In this document: piece after piece, positions 42,201 through 52,800 of the stretch
How positions within the stretch are numbered: the stretch's first letter is position 1
How the letters are laid out: every line of letters begins with the position of its first letter
Source of the DNA: Mesodorylaimus sp. YZB2_4
Lineage: Eukaryota; Nematoda; Enoplea; Dorylaimida; Dorylaimidae
NCBI GenBank assembly: GCA_030248295.1
Contig: JASANH010001573.1
Coordinates: forward strand, 1-64,000
Direction: 5' to 3'
Length of the DNA stretch: 64,000 nt
Position numbers and translations under genes: made by a program
Notes under the pieces: model-generated
What the model saw: only the letters and a program-made list of their open reading frames with translations
What the model was told of the DNA's origin: nothing
The model's database searches: none

Positions 42201-45200
42201 GTCTCAGGATTATACCTGCGGCTGAAATGTCAACCCCAAGGGGTCGACGTCTCCCAGCCTGGGGAGCTCGATTACTCTCTCCCGGTCGTCATGGCCTAGC
42301 AGGCACAAGGGTTACATACCGGAGAAACAACGAGGTTTTTGTGGCGCGACTGATAAGATTACTCTGAGTTTTATGAGGATACTTTGACGTGACACCGGAC
42401 AAAAGGGGTGGACGGACAACCGCAAAACTTACGCATCATTGATTTGACGGAGCCATGGCTATCAGTCACGATTTCGTCCATTTTGATGCCCAACGAATGC
42501 ATGGAAATCATCGATCGCAAAAAACCAGCGAGCTCCATAGTTGCTAGGAATGTAATAAGATATGGTCAGATACAACACAGGAGACCCAGTATTTTGATCA
42601 TGAGATGCGCACTGACAGTAAAGATTAGACTCTTACGCGAATTCAGATCTGTATGCCGCTTTTCAATTAAATCGATCGAAATTACGTAACTTTAAACCAA
42701 GAAAATAAGGATATTTGCTAGAATATGCGGACTAGCAACGAACCCTGTATTTTCCCACGTTTTCTTGCCATTATCCGTTTCCTTCCCAGTGGCAGTAATC
42801 ATCTGGCTGTACGTACAATACGAAGCAGAATTGCCTGGACTGCTGAACATGCCTGAAACAGAGCACCGATAAAGAAAATTTCAAATTTGTTTCGGGGACA
42901 CAGTGGCTTAAAAGCGGATATTTCTCGCGGATAGAACCCACTTTACGCTTAACCTGTAAGTCCATTCATCCATAAAGTATGAAAATACTCTGAACGATTG
43001 AGCAAAATGTCAAAACCTCCATTTTGAGGGTCACGTGATTTTGTATCACTGTTATTTTATTTTCAGTGGCTTGCGCAAACAGTAAAGAAAAGTTGACACG
43101 GCTAGAATTGCGAACAGCCGAACTGTAGAGATCTTTTTCTGTCTCGAGCGAGTCCACATACTTTACAGGTACAGCACAGTAAATACTGTGGAATACGCGG
43201 GGAAATTCGAATCTTGAATTTTGTGGGAAAATGGAAACTGGAAAATTTCGTAAGCTTTTTGGAATTCCACGGTCTTGCAATGGTTTTTTATTCGAAACTA
43301 TCTGTACTTTGAAGATAAAGAAGACATGATTTATATTGCCCAAGCATGGAATTTACTCTTGGCAACACGGGTGTAGGGTTCTAACCTCGTACAAACCCGC
43401 TTGTGTAATTGGCAACCAGCTCTTACCATCGGCAGCAGTGACCACGGACAGATTGTTGTCTAGGAGCGTTTTAGCGATCATTTTCTGCTCCTCGAGCCAG
43501 CATTTTTCAATGACTGGCGCCAAAACTTTTGAATGAATTCGACAATTATTAGCAGAAGTGGTTATGCGCAGGTTTAATACTTCAGCAAAGAACTCAATCT
43601 TGCGCCAATTATTTCCAGATATTGCGACGGAAGCTGGGAGTAGAAGATTAATAGAGGAATATATGGAGTGTGGTTCGGACTCGTGTTGCAATCTGCATGA
43701 TGACCACCAAACCTTCTTGTGCCCTTTGTGGCAGTAAATAGTCATTTTCAGGGCTGCACCATCCCTCTGAAATGCAAGAACATTTATTGTGTGTTGGGAC
43801 ATGAGGGCTAGTGAACACAGGGATGGTATGACAATGTTGTCTGATGCAGCCAATATGACTGTTTTTCAGGCATAGTCGAGTCCGTTTAATCACCAGCTCT
43901 GGATGGGAAGAAAATGTGACAATATCCGAAATACACGCTAGAATGGCCAAAAGTTTGGACCATTTTTGTGTATTCCTAAAGAATGACGCAACGCTTTTCA
44001 GACAGTTTTTGTAATCAAAGAAATCCAAATTATGAGGATCAATTAAATCAAAGCTGCAACATAAGGTGCTATGCGCTACGGTACGCATTTTCTTGAGATA
44101 AGTCCTAAGTTTTACGATTTCAGACTGCCAAGAGTATAAATGTGACGCTTTTCTGATACATTTCCTGCTCGGCCAGGATATTTATGTGACAATAAGCGCT
44201 AGACCAAATTGAGTGTGATAATTAGCGAACCAAAAATACACACAAAGCATAGGCCAAGAATTCGGGATTTTGCAACCGTTATATAACCGGAGCGTGACAT
44301 TATTCGGTGTGACTATAAGTGGAATGGACTGTGATTGGCCCTTTTGCTTGCACTCCTGTGCAGGAGTCTGCAGGTTAAAAGTAAAAACTTACGAGAAATT
44401 CAATGTTTTCCAAATCGTTCCTTGAGTCGCATTCAATGTGATAGCATTTGGGCGAGACCAATTCCATAAGTTGGTTCAACTCGACAATCCACCGACTGTC
44501 CTGCACTATGTCCATCGCGTCAATAAAAGTTTTGCGCTTTTCTTTTGTTAAATTGACCTGTGTGGTCGGAGGCAGGTAACCCCAATTTTTCTTGCCTCGC
44601 TTTCCCGTGTGCAAAACTGTGCGGGCTCCTTTCGACCACTCTTTGTAATAGCCTTCAGGGAGGAGGCGGACGGAGTCTGACAAGTCCAGAGGAACGGATT
44701 CCTTGGCTTTCTGCTTAGCGAGCTTCTCTCGCCAGCCTGGAACGTTCGAATGTTGGGGCTTCGGGTCACCCAGCAAATGGACACTAATATCGTTGATGGT
44801 GCGCCCTTTCAGAGGTTTGGGAAGTACTTTCTTCTCAGGCTGCTCTTCTACTTGTGGCTGGTGGACTTCCTCTCGCACAGTAAATAAGATTTGCTGCCGA
44901 TCTGAAAGCAGTGACAACATACGGCGGGGCAACACATGAAGACCTATTACTTGTGCACGAAATTTGCCTGTCCCGTTCCATCACTTAAACATACAAGACC
45001 CAATGCAACATTCGTCAAATTTTTGGGTTTTTTTTCTAAAGTAGGGTAGAATGTAACCAAGTGCTAGGGTTCAAGTGGATGAACTCTAGCCAACTAAACC
45101 TTGGCTAAAACCATACCATAGCCAACTAAACCTCGATAAAAGTTTGTACACTCGAACTTATTACATTTTTACAAGTTTTGAGAGACCATAGCTTGAACTA

Positions 45201-45945
45201 TAGCAGTTTACCGCTACTGAAATTATATTTTACGCATTCGAGCAAGAATATCAGTTTCAGTTTTATCGCAGCGGCTACCCTGAGTGGGGAGTGCTTACTG
45301 CAAAGGATTGGGTGTCACAAAGCAATCTAATCCTGAGAAAGGTATTGAGATCACATCTCCACCATAAAGATCTATATAGTGTTTATAATAAAACTCATCT
45401 CATCAGTAAATTTCAGATTAGAAAATACCCAAAAGTTTGACTAGGTTGCATGGGGTTTGTACGTTTATCTGCAATTATGTAGCTTACTTGTATTTCGCGC
45501 TGGTAAGTTGAAAAGTCGACGTTTCGCTAAAAAAATGCAAAATGTAGTAGTCGTGGATCATTTTGCTCAGCAGAATTGTGTAGCACAGCGGGAAGGACAG
45601 GTTTTTATTGAAATTTAAGGCCAAGTTCCACAAAGATGTCATACCTACGTCCGGTGCCAGTTTAACATATAGACGACGTTTCCCTGAAAAATGCACCTTT
45701 TTAAAAATGATCATATCTGTGAAGAGTCTTCTTCTACCGAGGCAGCTAGGAGCTCTCCTCCTGAATGGTCCTAGCTTTTCTTCGGGTGTGTGTACGCCAA
45801 ATTTCGGTTGGGGCATTCTGGGAAATGTTACCTTCAGCCCCTCAAATGTCTTTTCTGTTGTATCGTATACGGATTTTTCTTGTTCCGTTTTTACAAACGG
45901 AAAGCTCCAAATTGAAGCCTTCGTTGGTGTCTGGTCACAATTCAT
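39242..45945 (-). CDS. Kolobok-like transposase-derived protein, copy C (open, 924 aa)
   Basis: Exons 45945-45738, 45683-45645, 44901-44393, 43766-43427, 42852-42744, 42689-42637, 42543-42433, 41129-40987, 40933-40904, 40825-40712, 40654-40621, 40556-40388, 40302-40213 and 40067-39242 join in phase with no stop. Exon 1 (about 69 aa) does not resemble the AT-hook exon of the paralogs. Exon 3 holds GDPKPQHSNVPGWREKL and LLPEGYYKEW. The core keeps GHKKVWWSS, VTDSHGSVKS, HQLDVWHR and SQLEAWN. The motif that is FDSPG elsewhere reads FSSPG, so a candidate catalytic Asp is lost. The donor after exon 5 is a weak gttcgt. Exon 14 is the longest in the family, with about 150 Glu/Asp-rich residues. A non-catalytic nuclear role is inferred. 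DNA binding is likely from family, not shown. Confidence 0.78.
41505..41575 (-). repeat. tRNA-derived SINE-like segment in copy C intron 7
   Basis: On the minus strand gttgcgggttcgactcccgc forms a clean T arm after gcactgtaatctcgga. The D arm and acceptor stem do not close. It is read as a SINE head, not a functional tRNA. Confidence 0.4.
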
Positions 45946-46060
45946 AGTAATCTAGATTGAGGATGATCCTAGAATTTATTCGAGAATCCCGCGTTCCCAA
46001 AGCAATAGTTGTTTTTCTTGGATCGTTATCCCACTTTTAAAACTAAAATGCAGTCAACCA

Positions 46061-47366
46061 TGGATCTTATGCGAATTTCCTCACCAGACAGCTGACTGCC
46101 GTAATTGTAGTGACCAGTGGTCACAAGGGTTTATTCATGGCTTCACCAGCAAAACAACAAAATCCGCCGTCCACCGCTCGCCAGCCCAGAGAGTCAATGT
46201 AAGAAATATGGTTTCAGATTCCCAGGTTTACTGTAACTGCTCACAGATCGGGTGAAAAACTGTGTAATTGCAGTATAAGTAAATGCTAAACATAAGTGAA
46301 TGCAAAACTGCTTTTTTTACTCTCATCTTCATAAATAAACGAACATTCACGGGCATTTCTTCCAGAATATTAAGCCATTCCAGCCCTCAGCGATCTTCTG
46401 TTTTCAAAGTGTCTACGCACCAAATGCAGGTTGCGCACCCGAGAGTGTCCTCTGTTTTGAAACGAATTTGAGGGGTCTAGGATCCTGTCGATGTGATTTC
46501 AAATTCATCCGAGTGTGCCCTTCCTCATACTTTCAGTCACTGAAGTAGTATGAAGCTGGAGGTTTCGCAGCACAGGTCAGCAGCTGGTAAATGCAAATAC
46601 GAACCCGGCATCAGTCTTTTAGAATTCATCCCACTCTTCATCTATCTCAGATTCCTGGTTTCGCTGCAGCTCGGAATCTCCCTGCGCTCACTCATTGATC
46701 CAGACCTGCTAATAATAATTAGGGCTGCCTAATTTGTAGCAGCGATGGCGCGCGAATCGGCGAATCGGCGATGCTAATTCGATTCATAGGCAGATCGATA
46801 TGATAAACTTTATGAGTATTTTAAAAGTGAATTTTTGAGATTTTAAGTTCGAGATTTCAGTTTCAGCTTGCTTGCTTGCCTTGTGCTTGCCCAATGACAA
46901 ACTGCCACATATGGCGTCATTGTGAGCACTGCACTGCACTGCGAACAGCTAAGGAAAACTCGCGCGGGCCCTCGTGACAGCGAGCGAGTAATTATCGATT
47001 GACCTAATTATCTGACCCGCTTTTTCAAAACAGTTCGCGGGCCCTCCTGACGCACAATCGATAGTTCATCATCATCATCATATTTACTTCAAAGAGCGCT
47101 ATAAGTCCACGAAACACTTCAAAAGAGTTATACAGAAAAAACATCAATTAAAATGAGTATCGAAAACAGTTGAACGAAAATAAGAGTAAGACGCCCAACT
47201 CGTTTCCCAGGGTACACTATTCCATAATTCAGTATACACAGTTCAGTTCAGTTCAGTTCAGTAAGTCCGTCGCTGGCTTTGCACAAGGCCATGAATAAAC
47301 CGTTGTGACCACTGGTCACTACGATTACGGCAGTCAGCTGTCTGGTGAGGAAATTCGCATAAGATC
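46061..47366. repeat. 1.3-kb unit flanked by about 85-bp inverted repeats
   Basis: 46061-46145 (ggatcttatgcgaatttcct, then agacagctgactgccgtaat, then gtgaccagtggtcacaa) is repeated in reverse complement at 47285-47366 with only about three changes. The interior contains an exon-14 relic of the transposase-like family and an agttc-type simple repeat near 47240. Confidence 0.65.
46600..46725 (-). pseudogene. Relic of exon 14 of the transposase-like family
   Basis: The minus strand reads LLLAGLDQ, matching the start of exon 14 in the intact copies (KLLAGLDQNDSVHRE). It then loses frame through REI-like and acidic residues (DEEWDEF, stop). It is short and degenerate, and points to a further lost copy between C and D. 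Confidence 0.4.
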
Positions 47367-47418
47367 CATTTGACGGTACCGGGTGGCTCTAGGCGACTCA
47401 CCCGGTACCGTCAAATGG
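47366..47418. repeat. Perfect 20-bp-arm hairpin
   Basis: The left arm is ccatttgacggtaccgggtg and the right arm its exact complement, with a 13-base loop. It directly abuts the inverted-repeat unit on its left. Confidence 0.7.
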
Positions 47419-47700
47419 CGGACGGCAAACGAGTAGAGGATTCGGAAACTGGTTCCCAAACACCAGTGGAAAAGGTCCCTCCTTTCTCGCCCAGTATCAT
47501 CCCAGGATGCTGGTGCTGGCATAGGGTGCCCTCGTGTGTAGGTGCTCCCAGTGGAGACACACATGGAAGCTGTCGTGCGATAACATGACTGCTGGCCGGC
47601 TATAGGCAAAACGGGTTGGAAGTCCCGTGGGAGAGCCGGGGTCGGCACACGGCCCAACCCACAAAAATTAAAAAAAGAAAAAAGACTTTGCTGGTTTGCA
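47415..47700 (-). repeat. Composite repeat, copy 3 (internally deleted)
   Basis: It shares ggtgctcccagtg next to a ccctcgtgtg core and then atgactgctggcc with the copy at 37951-38915. About 400 internal bases are missing. Confidence 0.6.
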
Positions 47701-49818
47701 GGGAAAAGGGGCTGTACAAATACGGCGTGGGGGGGGGGAGCCTGCTGCTCAAAAAACGATCTTGTTCGACGGGGGGAGAGGGTGGATCAGGCCAAATTCG
47801 ACGTCGTTTATGCACTGGATATTCCAATGTCATACTCCCACCTGCACAGACGCTGTTAACGGTCAGCAGGCCTTGCAATTGGTCCCAAACCCACCCAGAC
47901 CCCGTGGGTTTTTAGGTGGGTTGGGCGTTATGTCCATGGGGATGGGTTTGGGTTGGGTGGACTACTAAATTCCCAGGCTGGATTAAGCCAAAAAGCCAAA
48001 CCAAGATAAACCCAACTTTTTTAGAATCTCGGCAAATTACGCCACCCGCGGATACCATTGAAACTGTACAAAATGTTTTAAGTGATTTATTCCAATGGAA
48101 GAAGAATGAAAATTGTTTCTTCGGGTTTTTGACATTTGACTTTGAATTAAAACTGAAGATGTTATGTAAAAAATTTGGGTTGGGTTTGAATTCAATTTTT
48201 TATAATTACATAGGGCCCGGGTTTGAGGTGGCTGTGGCCCCTCGGGTCAAGCCTTGGGTCGGCGGGGTGTGGCTGGGTTAGGTTGGGTCACATTTTTGGT
48301 CCCACGCAGGGCCTGGACGGCACGTGGGTCTTTGCCAGGCATTCACTGAATGTACTTCAAAATTTTTTAACAGGTCAGAAAATTCTATACAGGTAATCTC
48401 AAAAACCAATTCTGAATGGGAGATCAAAGAAGTCTAAGCATCCCAAATACGCTCTTGCTACTTATAATGGAACATCGCCCATCAAGTCGAACTTTACAAA
48501 ACCAAAAGTCGTAGTTTGTTCCTGGGTGCAAAATTAAGCTCTGCGGAAAATATTAGATGCGTCTGGACAATTAGTCAGGAGTGATCAGCACCTGAAGTCC
48601 GACGGATATTGGAGGAGCCTGAGAATTGAGAAAAACACGCAGCGCCCTTTCCAAAATGGATTTTAGGGTTTGAGGCTTCAACTTTAAGCTTCCAACACTC
48701 GGACTCGGTGTTTTTCCTCAAAAAACCTAAGAAACAGAAATTCAGAAATTTCGCGGGACTGTAGGCGCTGAAATCAGACACCTACAGTATTATTTTCCAC
48801 TGACGTGAGCTTTCTTTTGCACCTCAGAACACATTGCAATTTTTGGTTTTGCCAAGTTCGACTTGACGGTTGGCGATGTTTCCTTGTTACTTCATCAGTT
48901 TAAAGCGTTTCGGCAGTCTAAAAATCTACCAAATTTCATATTAGAAGGCTGAGGGTGATGTTCGAATTGTTCTATCACAAATCTGCTGGACGGGGAGAGG
49001 GGTGCCCGTACGACGTAGTTTTAGGCCGTTTTGAGGGGGTCCATGAAAAAACGATTTTGCACAGCAGGGAAAAAAAGCATTTTTTGCATACGACGTCGTA
49101 TTTGTATGGCCCCAAAGTCAATTCGAGGCGCAATTTTAAACTATTATATGCTTAAAAATAAATGCTGCATGAACGTGGTCCTCTGGTTTTCATTATTCAT
49201 AACATTGCTTGTTGCAGCCTCTTTCAATGTATAGTCTGTGATATTTGACTTGCGTTCCATACCAAAAAATATTTGTGACAAGGGTCCATAAAAATGACGT
49301 AAATGCAATACAATAAAACAATTAAAGTTCCCAATACAACATTTTTCGGTGATTCCAGAATAATTACCAACGCAAGAGCTCAAAAATGTAGCACAAAGTA
49401 CAAAGATTTATCCAGGTCAAGCATATGCTGCACACACAAACACATGACTGCGGTTAAAAAAAGAATTGACCATTAAAAACAGAGTCGCCATATTATAAAA
49501 ACAATAGATCTCACCTAAGCAGACTATAAAAGCGTGTTGCAACGAGTCGAATCATACAGAAACATGCCATACAAAAATATGCCTACCACCTAATTAAAAA
49601 GGTTAAAATACAGATATGAAGTGCGAGAACTGCAAGTAAAAATCTGCTAAAAACAGTTTAAAATGGTCGCAAGACACACCAACCCACGTCGTCTCCCCTA
49701 AACATCAGCGCATCATGGTAGCGAATGATTATCAGCCTAACCTAAACTACCGTGTGGAAGAAGTAGTTATGTGCAAGGCCTAAATCACGAACTATGCACA
49801 GATACCAGACAAGCGACA

Positions 49819-52800
49819 TCATTCGAGGTCATCTTCCTCCCAGATTCCACTGTCATCAGGGCCATTGACATCTTCGTCCTCGTATGATTCGTCCAAGCCA
49901 TTGTTCTCCTCTGTCCCCATCTGAACGTCCTCGTCTAACTCATCTTTTTCTTCCACCTCGTCCAACTCCTGTTCAGAATCTTCATCAAAAGCAGCCCCAA
50001 ACCTGGACTTCTTCTTTTTCAGCACATCCTTGAGATGTCGTTGGAATTTGGCGTTGTTTTTTTGAATAAGACGCGGATTGTCAGCGCGCATTTTACGAAC
50101 TTCGTTTCTGCCCCCGAAATCCAATTCAGTTTTGCCACGTTCGTCGATGACGCGTGCCAGCAGATGAGGAATGTAGCTGTAGGTCTTCGGGATCTTGAAA
50201 GTCTGTGCAGTCCAGTCCGCCGCGTGTTTGACCCATTGGCCTTGCACTAACGGTTTAGCTGTACTTGCATTTCGACACACCTCTCTGTGCACTGCGTCGT
50301 TCTGATCTAGTCCCGCTAATAACTTCCTAACAAATATGCGCTATGAAGTTGTATGCTGTGCGGGCACCATAGAGAATTTTGTGAGCGCCTCACAAGCTCG
50401 TGTTAAACAGGCATCTTGAAACTAAATAAAGTATGCAAACCTTCTGAACAGTAAGCATTTCGTACCTCATCAGCATCTGCTCAAACGGAAAGAATACTCG
50501 CTTGCTGGCGTACATGAGCGAAACTGAGTTCCAGCTTTCCAGCTGACCAGTGTGCCTAGAACAGTTCTTATGAGACATAACCTAGTTTTCCTGCTTTCGA
50601 TGGTATTTTATGATCACTAGACCGCTTTTAAGTAGGGTCTTACCTGAAATTTAGGTAGTAAGGGAAGTCCTCTTTCAGGTTCTTGTCCTTCACAACGCGC
50701 TGGACTGCTTTGTAAGCTTCGCTGTCTGGCGCCAGAGGCTGCGGCTGATCCTTGTCTTCTTTTCCCTCTAGGCTGTGGCGGCAGCCCCCGCCCGACCAAC
50801 GGTGCACTCCTGCAAAGGTCGCTTGTATTTGTACATATATTTCAAAGGAGCAACGGAAATTATTGTACCGCGTATATGATGCAAAAGCCCATACCACAGT
50901 TCCTAAACGGCAGAAGAAACATTTGATTGTTTATTCCGCTTTGCAAAAAGTGTCAGATCATGTACCTGAAACACTTGCTCCTTGCCACCGCATTCTTTGC
51001 TGCAGTAGAACCAATGATTCTTGATTTGCCTGACCCATTTCACAAAATTCACCCTGTCGCCTCCTTTTCCTAGTTTTGTCTGAAAAAGTGCTCGTAGCTA
51101 TGACTGAATCCTGCATAAATAAGAGCTCTTACGTGACACAAGTCTTTCCCGATACTGTTCGCCTAAAGTTGAACCCTTGAGCATAAAAACACTTTTGAAT
51201 TGAACAATTTGCATACCTTGTGCCAAATATCCAGCTGGTGCAAAACCTTTCTGCAAAACTGCAAAATATTTTCGTAGTTCTCTTCTGTAATATTACCAAA
51301 ACTTTGCAAAGAGTCTTTGGCCTTCTCCAGGAAAAGCTTGTTGTTTGTCTTTGCCAGTTCTAAAGCGCGAATGTTCTTGCTTTATCGATCCTATAGCTCC
51401 CTCAAATCCAGCGAATAAGGGGGGGCCAAGGTACTTTTAACATCGTACATGACGTGATTTGCTAACTACACTCACGATCAGTGGGTGGGCTCTGTCTCTA
51501 ACGACAGCAGCGAATGATGCTGCGCTGTGCAGAGCGATAGCGATTGCAAGATGTGGACCCCAAGAGGCTTAAAAATTTCAAAATCTGCCGAAACTAGGTT
51601 TATTGCTTGTGTGTGTGCCCCAATTACTGGAACAGTGAAAAAGGTAGAATGAGCAAAGAGCCAGGTGCAAAGAAGCGGAAACTTCGGGAGTCAGACTTAC
51701 GCATTATTGATTTGATGGTAGCGTGGCTGTCGGTTACGACCTCTTCCACATTGATGCCCAGTTCATGCACGGCCAACATAGATCGCAAAAATCCAGCTAT
51801 CTCCATATTCGCTGAAAGTGTCTTTCTCTTTGCGTTTTTCAAAACTCCATAACATAAAATACATGGAAAACTTACGTGACTTCAATCCTGTATGGCGCTT
51901 TTCGGTCAGGTTAATCGAAACAATGTAACTGCAGCATGGAAAATCAGTTGACGTGCACATATATCGTAGAAATCATGTCAAAGAAGGCGAGTATTTACCC
52001 TGTCTTTTCCCAGACCTTCTTTCCTTTCGCATCTTCCTTCCCAGTGGCAACGATCATCTGGGAATATGTACAGTAGCAGGCAGAGTGGCCTGGACTATCA
52101 AACATTCCTGAATATAAATAAGTTATTAGCACAATCGCAGCTTGAGCATTATTTTGTACATTTTCTGCTTATGCTGCTTTTTCCTGTAGATCATCAAAAA
52201 TATTTATTCCATTTCACCTTCCGGACCCCTTCGATTCATCCTCGATCAGTTTCCCAAGGATTTGCTGCACCGTTCGAGCATAAATATTGTACCTATTACC
52301 CTCCCTCTCCTAACGATAAGGCCGCACTGACAGAGAAGAATTTCAAAACTACAGGAAACTGTGATAAACGAGTGGATTCAATATGCCTAAAGGTGTCTGT
52401 CCTTATCGTGGGAATAATCAAACACCTGCTGTGTGGTATATATGTTGGAACTAGACTGAGAGAGCTGTCAAATAGGACACTATCCAGCCCAAGTGTAGCT
52501 GTTCAAGGAAATGGAAGGTAGAGCACAGCGCAGTTTTGATTCACTGTCAGGTCATTGTGCTAGCGAAACTGGTTATGAAGGTAATGTTTAAAGACAAAGC
52601 ACACCGTAGATCTATATCGGGATACAGGTAGAAAAAAAAGAGTCTGATATTCAGATTCAGCACCCACGCATTATATGTTAGCTAAAAATTTTTACCACAA
52701 TCATTATTATTAAAGTCGAAATTTTCGTTTTCCAAGGGTCCCCCTAGGGGATCAAGAACTTCGACTTTTTTTGCATAGGTACTAAATGTCCCGAATTTAG

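Larger units (their letters stand above)
45946..49818. other. Repeat-filled spacer between copies C and D
   Basis: It holds an inverted-repeat pair (46061-46145 and 47285-47366), a family exon-14 relic (about 46600-46725), a perfect hairpin (47366-47418), a third copy of part of the composite repeat (47415-47700) and a ggggccata-type palindromic segment (about 48970-49120). No intact gene was recognised. Confidence 0.5.

Noticed and set aside
45484-45945. Single 153-aa protein
   Set aside because: It contains copy C exons 1 and 2 read through the intron between them. Splice sites and the conserved 39-nt exon fit the family model better.
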